A DNA stretch of 64,000 nt from Sphingobacteriales bacterium JAD_PAG50586_3 (GCA_023213195.1 CP096135.1:1196616-1260615), one strand, 5' to 3'. Counted from the first letter of the stretch, positions 48,662 through 57,109 are shown. The notes: generated by a model not told the origin, from the letters alone. Translations and numbers: made by a program.

Positions 48662-50451
48662 ATGAAGAATATACGCAATTTTTGCATTATAGCCCATATT
48701 GACCACGGTAAGAGCACCCTGGCCGACCGTTTATTGGAGTATACCAACACCGTATCTAAACGAGATTTGCAAGCCCAAGTGCTTGATGATATGGACTTGG
48801 AGCGCGAACGCGGCATTACCATTAAAAGTAAGGCTATACAAATGGATTATGAGTTTGAGGGCGAAAAATACACCTTAAACCTTATTGATACCCCAGGCCA
48901 CGTAGACTTTTCTTATGAAGTATCAAGGTCTATTGCCGCCTGCGATGGTGCTTTGCTTATTGTAGATGCATCGCAGGGTATACAGGCCCAAACCATATCT
49001 AACCTTTACCTTGCCTTGGGTAACGATTTGGAGATTATCCCCATTCTTAACAAAATGGACCTGCCCAGCGCTAATCCAGAGGAGGTTAAAGACCAGATTA
49101 TTGAACTTATTGGTGGCGACCGTGATGCTATTATACCTGCTAGTGGTAAAACCGGCATGGGTGTTTACGATATTTTAGAGGCCGTAATTAAGCGTGTGCC
49201 ACCCCAAAGGGTAACCCCGATGCTCCGCTGCAAGCCTTGATTTTCGATTCGGTATTTAACTCATTTCGTGGTATTATAGCCTACTTCCGTGTAATGAACG
49301 GCAGCATTAAAAAGGGCGATAAAGTAAAGTTTGTAAATACAGAGAAGGAATATATTGCTGATGAGGTTGGCATTTTGCGCTTAAAGCAAGAGCCCCGTAA
49401 CCAGGTTTTTTGTGGCGATGTGGGCTACATTATATCGGGTATTAAAGAAGCCCGCGAGGTTAAAGTGGGCGATACCATTATCCGCATGGGCGATGCTGAA
49501 GTAGAGCCTATACAAGGTTTTGAAGATGTTAAGCCGATGGTATTTGCGGGTATTTACCCGGTTGATACGGACGATTTTGAGGAGTTACGCTCTGCGATGG
49601 GCAAACTTCAGTTAAATGATGCATCGCTAACGTTTGAACTGGAAACATCGGCCGCTTTAGGTTTTGGCTTCCGTTGTGGGTTCTTAGGTATGCTCCACAT
49701 GGAGATTATACAGGAACGTTTGGAACGTGAGTTTGATATGACGGTAATTACTACCGTGCCCAACGTATCGTACCACGTTACCGATACCAAAGGGGTTGAA
49801 ACGGTGGTAAACAACCCATCAGAACTACCTGACGATGCCAGTAAAATTGAAAAGATTGAAGAGCCATACATCAAGGCTTCTATTATAAGTAAAGGCGAGT
49901 TTGTGGGTTCTATTATGACGCTATGTATTGATAAACGCGGCATAATAACAAATCAGGTTTACCTTACGGCAGACCGTGTAGAGCTTACTTTTGAAATGCC
50001 TTTGGCCGAGATTGTATTCGACTTTTACGATAGACTGAAAACCATTTCTAAAGGCTACGCATCATTTGATTATCACCCGATAGGTTACCGCGAATCGAAA
50101 CTCGTAAAGCTGGACTTAATGCTTAATGGCGAGCCGGTTGACGCGCTTTCTGCACTTATACATAAAGACAATGCCTACGATTTAGGCAAGCGCATTTGCG
50201 AAAAGCTGCGCGAACTTATTCCGCGCCAGCAGTTTGAAATTGCTATACAGGCTGCTATTGGTTCTAAAGTTATTGCCCGCGAAACAGTAAAAGCCCTGCG
50301 TAAAGACGTAACGGCTAAGTGTTACGGTGGCGACATTTCGCGTAAACGTAAGCTGCTTGAAAAGCAGAAAAAAGGTAAAAAGCGTATGCGCCAAGTTGGT
50401 AACGTAGAAATACCACAACAGGCGTTTATGGCGGTGTTGAAATTAGATTAA
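48662..50451 (+). CDS. lepA: Elongation factor 4 (LepA), frameshifted
   Basis: This translational GTPase back-translocates ribosomes and helps in assembly and stress. It starts [23 protein letters not shown] (G1). The G3 motif is [12 protein letters not shown] and the G4 is NKMDLP. The frame breaks near 49216-49219: one G in the GGG run gives [21 protein letters not shown]. LepA-specific CTD motifs follow: [22 protein letters not shown] and [20 protein letters not shown] (KKRMRQVG). Corrected length is about 597 aa, normal. The stop is only 2 nt before the DUF559 element. Confidence 0.96.
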
Positions 50452-50453
50452 AG

Positions 50454-50915
50454 ACCCCTCACCCTAACCCTCTCCCCTTAAAGGGAGAGGGGATAAAAAT
50501 GGACTACGCTAATAATCTATATAAAAATGCTACACCTAATATTCTTGAGAACGCAAGATTATTAAGGAATAACATGACACTAGCTGAGAGGGTATTGTGG
50601 GAAAGAATTAGAAGAAAGCAGATAAAAAGTGCTAGATTTAGAAATCAACACGCAATTGATGTATTTATTATTGACTTCTATTGCCATGAATTATTACTGG
50701 GTATTGAAGTAGATGGCAGCATACATAATTCAATAGAAGCTAAAGAGCGTGATGAGGGCCGATCGGCTGAACTATTAAAATACGGAATAAAAGTTATACG
50801 CTTCACGAATGAAGAAGTGCTTTATGACATCGATTCTGTAATAAAAGAAGTAGAAAAAATTATCGACGAATTGAAAGTCCTTCCCCTTCAAGGGGGAAGG
50901 ATTTAGGATAGGGGT
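50454..50915 (+). mobile_element. DUF559-carrying palindromic element, complete copy
   Basis: Left end: ACCCCTCACCCTAACCC, then a palindrome (CCCTCTCCC-CTTAAA-GGGAGAGGG, 50468-50491). The DUF559 gene lies in the middle. Right end: palindrome TCCTTCCCC-TTCAAG-GGGGAAGGA (50878-50901), then GGATTTAGGATAGGGGT. The left outer end read in reverse (GGGTTAGGGTGAGGGGT) matches the right end at 12 of 17 positions, so the ends are imperfect terminal inverted repeats. The element starts 2 nt after the lepA stop and ends 3 nt before the pyrF ATG. Solo or partial copies occur at 4581, 10444, 14674, 55257 and 55882. The mobility claim is inference; no target-site duplication was confirmed. Confidence 0.5.
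50499..50906 (+). CDS. DUF559 (Vsr-like) endonuclease-domain protein, copy 1
   Basis: The protein is 135 aa. DUF559 is a PD-(D/E)XK-like, Vsr-related domain. Visible residues: LWERIRRKQ (34-41), ARFRNQH (45-51), IIDFYCHELLLGIEVDGSIH (57-76, with Asp59, Glu70, Asp72, His76) and a second helix-bearing half EAKERDEGRSAELLKYGIKVIRFTN. The last about 10 residues (LPLQGGRI) are translated from the right-hand palindrome of the surrounding element, so the repeat and the gene are physically one unit. Activity is unproved for most members. It is about 60% identical by eye to copy 2 at 55350. Confidence 0.85.
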   Translation: MDYANNLYKNATPNILENARLLRNNMTLAERVLWERIRRKQIKSARFRNQHAIDVFIIDFYCHELLLGIEVDGSIHNSIEAKERDEGRSAELLKYGIKVIRFTNEEVLYDIDSVIKEVEKIIDELKVLPLQGGRI

Positions 50916-50918
50916 AAC

Positions 50919-51743
50919 ATGACCAGACAACAACTCATTTCTCAAATACGCGCCAAGCAATCGTTTTTGTGCGTTGGTTTAGATAGCGATATTACTAAGC
51001 TACCGGCGGTGGTGCGTACCGCGGCCGACCCTGTTTTTGAATTCAACAAGGCCATTATAGAAGCTACGCACGATTTGTGCGTGGCCTATAAACCCAACCT
51101 TGCGTTTTACGAATCGCTAGGGCCTAAGGGGTGGGATACGCTGCAAAAAACCTTGGAGGTAATACCACAAGATGTGTTTACCATTGCCGATGCAAAGCGT
51201 GGCGATATTGGCAACACTGGCGAGCAATACGCCAAGGCGTTTTTTAATGAGTTGTGCTTTGACAGCATAACCCTATCGCCCTATATGGGCAAAGACAGTA
51301 TTGTGCCTTTTCTTAAACAGGATGGTAAATGGGCTATTGTGCTGGCCTTAACATCTAACGAGGGGGCAATGGATTTTCAAACCCTATCGCTGGAAACATT
51401 TGATGGGCCTGAAAAGGTGTATGAGCGTGTGTTGAAGTCAGTAGCTAACTGGGGTACCGACGCTAATACCATGTTTGTAGTAGGCGCTACCCGCCCCGAG
51501 ATGTTGGGCGAGGTGCGTAAGCTGGTACCTAACCATTTCTTTTTAGTCCCCGGTGTAGGGGCACAAGGCGGCTCTTTACAAGATGTTTGCAAGTATGGCT
51601 TGAATGAGGATGTGGGTTTGTTAGTGAATGCTTCGCGCTCTATCATATTCGCATCAGATGGGCCTGACTTTGCAGAAAAAGCAAGGGTCGAGGCTTTGAA
51701 AATGCAGCAGGAAATGGCTGTCATTCTGAGTGAAAAACTGTAA
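50919..51743 (+). CDS. pyrF: Orotidine 5'-phosphate decarboxylase
   Basis: The 274-aa enzyme makes UMP. It belongs to the larger OMPDC group (type 2): FLCVGLDSDITKLP, CVAYKPNLAFYESLGPKGW, FTIADAKRGDIGNTGEQYAKAF (catalytic DxKxxD), TLSPYMGKDSIVPFL, VGATRPEMLGEVRKLVPNHFFLVPGVGAQGG and LLVNASRSIIFAS. Its start codon is 3 nt past the DUF559 element, so any promoter must be inside the element or upstream of lepA. This placement suggests the insert sits in an older lepA-pyrF intergenic gap. Confidence 0.95.
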   Translation: MTRQQLISQIRAKQSFLCVGLDSDITKLPAVVRTAADPVFEFNKAIIEATHDLCVAYKPNLAFYESLGPKGWDTLQKTLEVIPQDVFTIADAKRGDIGNTGEQYAKAFFNELCFDSITLSPYMGKDSIVPFLKQDGKWAIVLALTSNEGAMDFQTLSLETFDGPEKVYERVLKSVANWGTDANTMFVVGATRPEMLGEVRKLVPNHFFLVPGVGAQGGSLQDVCKYGLNEDVGLLVNASRSIIFASDGPDFAEKARVEALKMQQEMAVILSEKL

Positions 51744-51808
51744 GTGAAAAGCTAAAAATTTCGTCAACCGCACCCAATTTTCTATTCACAATTACAACAG
51801 CCAAGTAA

Positions 51809-52408
51809 ATGGGCTTATTTGACGATAGCACCCTTAACCTTTTACCCCACGGCGGCACAGTAAATTATTATGGGGTGGTGCTTAGTACTGCCGATGCTAA
51901 CCGCTACCTCCAAGCCCTGCTGCACACTATTGAATGGAAAAACGACGAGGCTATAATTATGGGTAAACACATTGTTACCGCCCGCAAAGTAGCCTGGTAT
52001 GGCACTAAGCCTTTTCAATACACCTATTCTAAAACCACCAAAACGGCCCTGCCCTGGACACCCGAATTGCTGGAACTAAAAAAGCTGACGGAAGCACTTA
52101 CAGGGGCAACCTACAACTCTTGCCTGCTAAACCTATACCACAATGGCAATGAGGGTATGGCTTGGCACAGCGACGATGAAAAATCGTTAGGCGAGGGTGC
52201 CACCATAGCTTCGCTAAGTTTGGGGGCTGTGCGCAAGTTTTCTTTCAAACACAAAACAACCAAAGAAACGGTTTCTGTAATACTGGAACATGGTAGTTTA
52301 TTGGTGATGAAAGATGCTACACAAACCAACTGGCTACACCGGTTGCCGCCCACCACCAAAGTAGCAACCCCGCGGGTAAACCTTACCTTCCGTACCATGT
52401 TAGAATAG
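51809..52408 (+). CDS. AlkB-like 2-oxoglutarate/Fe(II) dioxygenase
   Basis: The 199-aa protein belongs to the ALKBH2/3-like DNA repair group. Fe ligands: His in GMAWHSDDEKSL (HxD) and His in TNWLHRLPPT. The 2-oxoglutarate-binding end is TPRVNLTFRTM (RxNxTxR). It also has YNSCLLNLYHNG, typical of the AlkB nucleotide-recognition lid. It would remove alkyl groups from N1-methyladenine or N3-methylcytosine in DNA, and maybe RNA. It is separate from pyrF by 65 nt. Confidence 0.93.
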   Translation: MGLFDDSTLNLLPHGGTVNYYGVVLSTADANRYLQALLHTIEWKNDEAIIMGKHIVTARKVAWYGTKPFQYTYSKTTKTALPWTPELLELKKLTEALTGATYNSCLLNLYHNGNEGMAWHSDDEKSLGEGATIASLSLGAVRKFSFKHKTTKETVSVILEHGSLLVMKDATQTNWLHRLPPTTKVATPRVNLTFRTMLE

Positions 52409-52440
52409 CCTAACGCATGGTAGTTTTACTAATAGCATGG

Positions 52441-54826
52441 CTATTTTACAATTTCAATTTTCTTTGTTGTGTAGCTATGGTTAGTTTGCAGGGTTAAAAA
52501 GTATAATCCGTTAGTTAAATCTAACGCAAGGGTTTTTCTAAATAAACCACTTTGTACTTTATCGTTAGAAGAGTAAACAATTTGCCCCAGGATATTACGC
52601 AATTCTAATCCAATATTTCCGGCTGATAGCATTGTGGTTTCTATAGTTAAACTTCCGGCAGATGGGTTAGGGTAAACCTTTACAGCAATAGTATTATGCT
52701 CTTCAATGCCTGTCAAATCAGCGGTAAGTGTATTTGAAGTAACTGTTTGCACTGTTACGCAAGGTATGCTGGATGTCATGGTAAAGGAAACCACATCGCC
52801 GTTTCCCAAATCGCATGTACTAAAAATCTGGAAATTCGCATTCGGTATATCAACACCATTAATATACCATTGTAAAACCGGAAAGAGGCCACTGTTTTCA
52901 TAGTCAGCAAAAAAATCAACACATTGCCCTGAGTAAAATAGGATTGTTAAGATTTGGTGAAGATGAAATAGTAGCGCTTGGCGTATAGCTGGCAAATAAT
53001 TCAATTTCATCAGATTCATCGGTAATTATGCTTAAACAGGCTTTGTTAGATGTTACTTCAACAATAATAGAAGAGCCCGATGCTATATTACAGGCCGTGT
53101 AAACAGAATCTACACCTTGTTGTACTATTGTATTGCTATTATACCATTTAAATGTTGGTGCAGAGCCACCATTTGCAGTGTGTGCATAAAAGGTATTGCA
53201 AGCTCCTGAACATAATGGCCCCAATGGATTTGTGGTGACGAATACTGTAGGTTCTACTAATGGAGTTATAGTGAAAATTATAGGTGGAGAAGTGTCTTTG
53301 CAAGTAATGTTGGTAGCAACCAACTGCACTATATGTTGCCCTCCGCCAATAAACTCATAAGAAACTGTAGAGTCTGAATTGGAAAACTCAATACCAGTAT
53401 CCAACCAAACATATCCCGGTGCGTTGCCGGTACTGGTGTTGGTTAATATTATTGGGGTATCTTCGCATAAGGAATAGGAGGGCGAAGTGAAAGAAGCATT
53501 AATTGCACAAATAATATTAGGACTATAGCATTGTGTGTCAGGTATAAAATTACCTCTTAGAACAGTAGCTGAAAAGCTAGATTCTGCTAGACCTGCCTGC
53601 ATATTAAGAAAAGTGTAAGTAGTGAGGTTTATATCATTAATGCTAGGATATATCATCAATTCATTACAAGCGACAGCCCCGTTAAGGTCAGTTTTAATAA
53701 CATAAACATTTTGCAAAGTCGAATTAAAACTGGTTGTATAACCAGCCATAACAAAACCCCCGTCAGCTGTTCTTGTAATATCATTAATTACATCGGCATT
53801 AGAGTCGCCATACATTTTTGTCCAAATCAAATCTCCTTCAGGATTTACTTTGGTAAGAAAGACACTTGTTGAAAGAGAGCCCGCCATTGCGTAACTGTTA
53901 GAGGTGCCTGCGATGTAAAAATTGCCATTTGCATCTATTTCCATAGAGTGGGCAATATCTGCATTGCTGGTTCCATTTATTACTTTTCGCCAAACTGGGG
54001 CGCCATTAACATCTACTTTTATTAAATAAATTTTCCCCCATCATTTTCTGAATAGCCGGCCAATAAATAACCACCACCTGGTATAGCAACTACTGCTCTC
54101 CCATTAAGATCTACATTAGCTTGTCGGTAATTGCGTTTCCACACAATAGCTCCATCGCTATCAAGTTTAAAATTGATTATACCTGTTTCATCTATATCGC
54201 TATAGTTGCCAACGGCTACAATGCTTCCATCGTTTTCTACAATAAGGTCTGACAAAGAATTACCCGAGGTGTTTGGCCCTATATAAGAACTAGACCACTC
54301 TACACTTCCTGTTGATGAAAGTTTGATAACAACATAAGAGGTATATGAATTTATATAAGAAGTGCCACCTACTATAAAACCACCATCGGGCGTTGTTTTA
54401 ACAACAGAAGCATAGTCTGATATTGCAAGGGTTCCAAATGCTTTTTGCCAAATAATATTACCGTTAGCATCTGTTTTTACAATGTATATATCATTATAGC
54501 CATTGGGTTGACTGGCATAACCCACCATAACAAAGCCGCCACTGGGCACAACAACTACCGAATTAAAAACATCATTACGTGTAGAGCCATAAAGTTTTGT
54601 CCATAATGTATCACCATTTGCATTTAACCGTATTGCAAATGCATCAGACTGACCTGAACCAAAACTCCTTGTAGAGCCACACATTATATATCCGCCTCCA
54701 AGGCACTTCAACTATAGATTTAGCGTACTCATCTTGATTGCCTCCATAAGTTTTACTGAAATTTATTTGGCCTTTTGAGTATATTGTGGACATTATAAGC
54801 AAAAGAATGGCAATGGTTCTATACAT
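52441..54826 (-). CDS. Secreted repeat-propeller-like protein with T9SS sorting domain (three or more breaks)
   Basis: About 795 aa. Signal peptide: MYRTIAILLLIMSTIYSKGQ. The N-terminal half consists of at least six repeats with GG(F/Y)(I/V)(M/V)xG plus KLxxxGxxxWxKxYG (e.g., GGYIMCGSTRSF, GGFVMVGYASQ, GGFIVGGTSY, GGYLLAGYSEN, GGFVMAGYTTS), like delta-60/beta-propeller repeats. The C-terminal half has PKD-like strands and ends in a T9SS type A domain (VYPNPSAGSLTIET ... GLYFLTLQTNHSYTTKKIEIVK). Frames change near 54697, near 54028 and near 52930. It is likely exported and surface-bound. Confidence 0.75.
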
Positions 54827-54875
54827 GGATAGTTAATTTATTGGCTAAATTATTGAATTAGTTTAAAATATACTT

Positions 54876-55256
54876 ATGTCAACACTAAAAATACCCGCAG
54901 GCTACAACGCTGTAATGCCTTACCTGATTGTGAACGATGCTGCAACGCTTATGCAGTTTTTAACTACTGTGTTTGATGCAAAGCTGAAAATGCACCACCC
55001 CAACCCCGATGGTAGTTATGGCCATGCCGAGGTAACTGTAGGTGATAGCTGCATTATGTTTTCTGAAACCATGAAGGGCTTTGAAGCTAATACCGCAGGC
55101 CTTTTTATTTATGTAGACAATGCCGATGAACGCTACAAGCTGGCATTGGAAAATGGGGCCACATCTATTATGCCGCCCGCCGACCAGGATTATGGCCGAA
55201 GTTGCGGTGTTAAAGACATTAACGGCAATACGTGGTGGATAACATCGGCTAAGTAA
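54876..55256 (+). CDS. VOC-family (PhnB/glyoxalase-like) protein
   Basis: The 126-aa protein has the paired beta-alpha-beta-beta-beta repeats of the vicinal oxygen chelate fold: YNAVMPYLIVNDAATLMQFLTTVFDAKLKMHHPNPDGSYGHAEV, then FEANTAGLFIYVDNADERYKLALENGATSIMPPADQDYGRSCGVKDINGNTWWIT. The 'PhnB' type often acts on unknown small molecules. It has a standard length. It stops directly before a gene-less copy of the palindromic element. Confidence 0.88.
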   Translation: MSTLKIPAGYNAVMPYLIVNDAATLMQFLTTVFDAKLKMHHPNPDGSYGHAEVTVGDSCIMFSETMKGFEANTAGLFIYVDNADERYKLALENGATSIMPPADQDYGRSCGVKDINGNTWWITSAK

Positions 55257-55334
55257 CCCCCACCCCAACCCTCCCCTTAAAGGGGAGGGAGCAAAGTCCT
55301 TTCCCCATGTGGGGAAAGGATTTAGGATAGGGGT
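55257..55334 (+). repeat. Gene-less (MITE-like) copy of the palindromic element (R7)
   Basis: Left end CCCCCACCCCAACCC with palindrome CCCTCCCCTT-A-AAGGGGAGGG (55269-55289), an 7-nt joint AGCAAAG, then the right palindrome TCCTTTCCCC-ATGT-GGGGAAAGGA (55297-55320) and the same right end GGATTTAGGATAGGGGT as in copy 1. It has both ends of the 50454-50915 element but no gene in between. It begins right after the VOC stop codon. Confidence 0.8.
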
Positions 55335-55349
55335 AAATTTAAAAAAGAC

Positions 55350-55742
55350 ATGGATTATTTAGAAAGCCTACATAGAAATGCCACGCCAAAAATTATTGAT
55401 AATGCTAATAATTTGAGGCAAAATATGACGGGTGCGGAGAAGCACTTATGGTCGAGGATAAGACGTAAACAGGTTTATGGGGCCAGATTTAGAAAACAAC
55501 ATCCTATTGATTTTTTTATACTTGATTTTTATTGCCACGAATTACTCCTGGGAATAGAAGTTGATGGTGTTATACATGCATCTGTTGAAGCGAAAGAATA
55601 TGATGAAGGTCGGACTTTTGAGTTGGAAAGGTATGGTATTAGGATAATAAGATTTACAAATGATGATGTGTTAAATAAAATTGACGACGTAATTAAGCAG
55701 ATAGAAAATACCATTGCAGAAATTAAAAGAAGCACCGTTTAA
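55350..55742 (+). CDS. DUF559 (Vsr-like) endonuclease-domain protein, copy 2
   Basis: The 130-aa protein aligns end to end with copy 1: LWSRIRRKQ, ARFRKQH, ILDFYCHELLLGIEVDGVIH (the same Asp/Glu/Asp/His), EAKEYDEGRTFELERYGIRIIRFTN. It differs in that it sits 15 nt after a complete gene-less element instead of inside one, and its C-terminus (AEIKRSTV) is not repeat-derived. A left-end-type repeat (55882) lies about 140 nt downstream. It may be an older, decayed insertion. Confidence 0.85.
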   Translation: MDYLESLHRNATPKIIDNANNLRQNMTGAEKHLWSRIRRKQVYGARFRKQHPIDFFILDFYCHELLLGIEVDGVIHASVEAKEYDEGRTFELERYGIRIIRFTNDDVLNKIDDVIKQIENTIAEIKRSTV

Positions 55743-55795
55743 ATAATTAATACAGGCATGTCTTGTAATATTTATTAACATTTATTATTTTTAAC

Positions 55796-55827
55796 TTGAC
55801 ATTTGGTGTCGAGTTGTTGTATCTTTG
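55796..55827 (+). promoter_or_regulatory. Orphan consensus promoter
   Basis: TTG at 55796-55798, 21 nt, TATCTTTG at 55820-55827. Both elements are exact, yet no ORF follows in the next 600 bp. Possible product: an untranslated RNA, or the promoter of a deleted gene. Confidence 0.55.
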
Positions 55828-55881
55828 TGGTGTTATTGCAATGACAGATTATTAGTACAAACTAAAAACAATTGCCGCGGC

Positions 55882-55916
55882 ACCCCTCCCCAACCCCTCC
55901 CCCAAAGGGAGAGGGG
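55882..55916 (+). repeat. GC-rich palindromic repeat, solo left end (R8)
   Basis: ACCCCTCCCCAACCCC, then CTCCC-CCAAA-GGGAG and AGGGG. This is the left-end type in the same orientation as at 50454. Confidence 0.75.
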
Positions 55917-56229
55917 CTTTAAAAAGAGGATAATACCTACAATGCTTATTACGATTCGGGATTAATGGTTTAAGAAAGAATTTAAGATAAATAGTTTAGC
56001 AAGAGGATAACGCTTAAACAACTAGCCATTTAGTTGGTCAGTAGCTAAATTGTTATGATAAGTTTTGTCACCCACAGGCAATTCGTGCAAACGGGTTGCC
56101 TTGAGGTGTTTTTTCTAATTAATAATTATGAATTAGTAATTATTAGAAGGATATGGACTTGAAAAGGAAGGGAGTTTAAAAAATGTGAGCAGAAATGATA
56201 TGGTTTGCAGGGGAGAGTCTGAAATATGG

Positions 56230-56278
56230 GGCGCGAAAGCGTGTTTATTAGCTGCTGCCTGTAGGGGTTTGGTGAGGT
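56230..56278 (+). repeat. Direct repeat A (GGCGCGAAA...CTGCCTGTAG type)
   Basis: Starts GGCGCGAAAGCG, includes TTTATTAGCTGCTGCCTGTAG and ends GGGGTTTGGTGAG. Copies B and C share the two cores and their order. Confidence 0.75.
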
Positions 56279-56283
56279 AGGAG

Positions 56284-56304
56284 ATCCCGCATCAAGTGCG
56301 GGAT
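56284..56304. repeat. ATCCCGCA...TGCGGGAT hairpin
   Basis: ATCCCGCA-TCAAG-TGCGGGAT has an 8-bp perfect stem. It is placed between direct repeats A and B. This kind of intergenic hairpin (GAGATCCCGCA...GATGAC) is seen scattered in many bacterial genomes. Confidence 0.7.
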
Positions 56305-56322
56305 GACAAACACAGATATTGA

Positions 56323-56365
56323 GGCGCGAAAATGCATTTATTAACTACTGCCTGTAGTGTTTCGT
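56323..56365 (+). repeat. Direct repeat B, interrupted
   Basis: GGCGCGAAAATGC, TTTATTAACTACTGCCTGTAG, then GTGTTT, where it is cut by the 81-bp segment 56360-56440. The GGTGAG end found in copies A and C is missing. Confidence 0.7.
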
Positions 56366-56440
56366 ACCCCCACCGTCTCCCCGCTAAAGCGTGTCGACAC
56401 CTCCCCTACTTGTAGAGCGAGGTTTGGAGGGGGTACGAAA
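56360..56440. mobile_element. 81-bp MITE-like segment with 12-bp inverted ends
   Basis: TTTCGTACCCCC (56360-56371) and GGGGGTACGAAA (56429-56440) are perfect inverted repeats. Inside lies GTGTCGACAC (56391-56400), a 10-bp palindrome. It interrupts direct repeat B. No ORF. Confidence 0.6.
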
Positions 56441-56441
56441 A

Positions 56442-56490
56442 GGCGCGAAAACGAGTTAATTAGTTACTGCCTGTAGCGGTTTAGTGAGGT
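56442..56490 (+). repeat. Direct repeat C
   Basis: GGCGCGAAAACGA, GTTAATTAGTTACTGCCTGTAG and CGGTTTAGTGAG. It aligns with copy A over its full length. Confidence 0.75.
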
Positions 56491-56503
56491 TGATTTTTGT
56501 GGT

Positions 56504-56511
56504 TATATTTG
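56504..56511 (+). promoter_or_regulatory. -7 box close to YdeI-family gene start
   Basis: TATATTTG is an exact TAnnTTTG and ends 7 nt before ATG 56519. Confidence 0.6.
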
Positions 56512-56518
56512 TAAGATT

Positions 56519-57109
56519 ATGGAGCCGAAGTTTTTTACGCCGAAAGAATTCCGCCAGTGGTTAGATAAAAACCATGCGAAGGAAACGGAAGTGCTTATTG
56601 GGTACTATAAAAAAGGTACGGGTAAGGAGAATATGACCTGGACCCAATCGGTGGAACAGGCCTTGTGCTTTGGTTGGATTGACGGGGTGCGCCGCAGTAT
56701 TGACGATGAAGCGTATAGCATACGTTTTACCCAACGCAAGCCTAACAGCATTTGGAGCAACGTGAACATTGCCCATGTAGAAAGGCTTACCAAAGAGGGC
56801 CTTATGCAGCCAGCAGGAATTAAAGCCTACGAAGCCCGCAAGCCCGAAAAAAGCGGCATATACTCGTTTGAGAAGGCTGATAATAAAGGACTATCGGAAG
56901 AGAGCCTAATCATCCTTAAAAAGAATAAAAAGGCGTGGGAATGGTACAGCAAACAAGCTCCGTACTTTCAGCGCACTACAGGGCATTGGGTAGAGAGCGC
57001 CAAGCAGCAGGTAACCCGCGAAAAGCGCTTAGCCGAGCTGATTACCAATGCCGCTATGGGAGAGCCGCCATCGCCGTATAAATATTCAACTGCAAAAACT
57101 AAGAAATAG
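56519..57109 (+). CDS. YdeI/OmpD-associated-family protein
   Basis: The 196-aa protein fits the YdeI family: FFTPKEFRQWLDKNHAKETEVLIGYYKKGTG, then VEQALCFGWIDGVRRSIDDEAYSIRFTQRKPNSIWSNVNIAHVERL, which are its conserved cores, and a C-terminal WVESAKQQVTREKRLAELITNAAMG helix. The family is widespread and poorly understood, with proposed links to antimicrobial-peptide resistance. It is co-transcribed with a GNAT gene (1-nt overlap). Confidence 0.88.
   Translation: MEPKFFTPKEFRQWLDKNHAKETEVLIGYYKKGTGKENMTWTQSVEQALCFGWIDGVRRSIDDEAYSIRFTQRKPNSIWSNVNIAHVERLTKEGLMQPAGIKAYEARKPEKSGIYSFEKADNKGLSEESLIILKKNKKAWEWYSKQAPYFQRTTGHWVESAKQQVTREKRLAELITNAAMGEPPSPYKYSTAKTKK

Larger units (their letters stand above)
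55743..56518. other. Repeat-rich gene desert
   Basis: About 775 bp with no protein-like ORF on either strand. It holds an orphan promoter (55796-55827), a palindromic left-end repeat (55882-55916), three degenerate direct repeats (56230, 56323, 56442), a CCCGCA hairpin (56284-56304), an 81-bp segment with 12-bp inverted ends (56360-56440) and the promoter of the next gene (56504). It resembles a landing zone for small elements. Confidence 0.6.

Noticed and set aside
50454..55917. DUF559 genes as part of a restriction-modification or other defence island
   Set aside because: No methylase, helicase, toxin or other defence gene is adjacent. The neighbours are housekeeping genes and repeats, so a repeat-linked element is a better reading.
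56230..56490. Possible CRISPR array
   Set aside because: Three imperfect repeats with uneven spacing (about 93 and 119 bp) and spacers that are themselves repeats. No cas genes are nearby.
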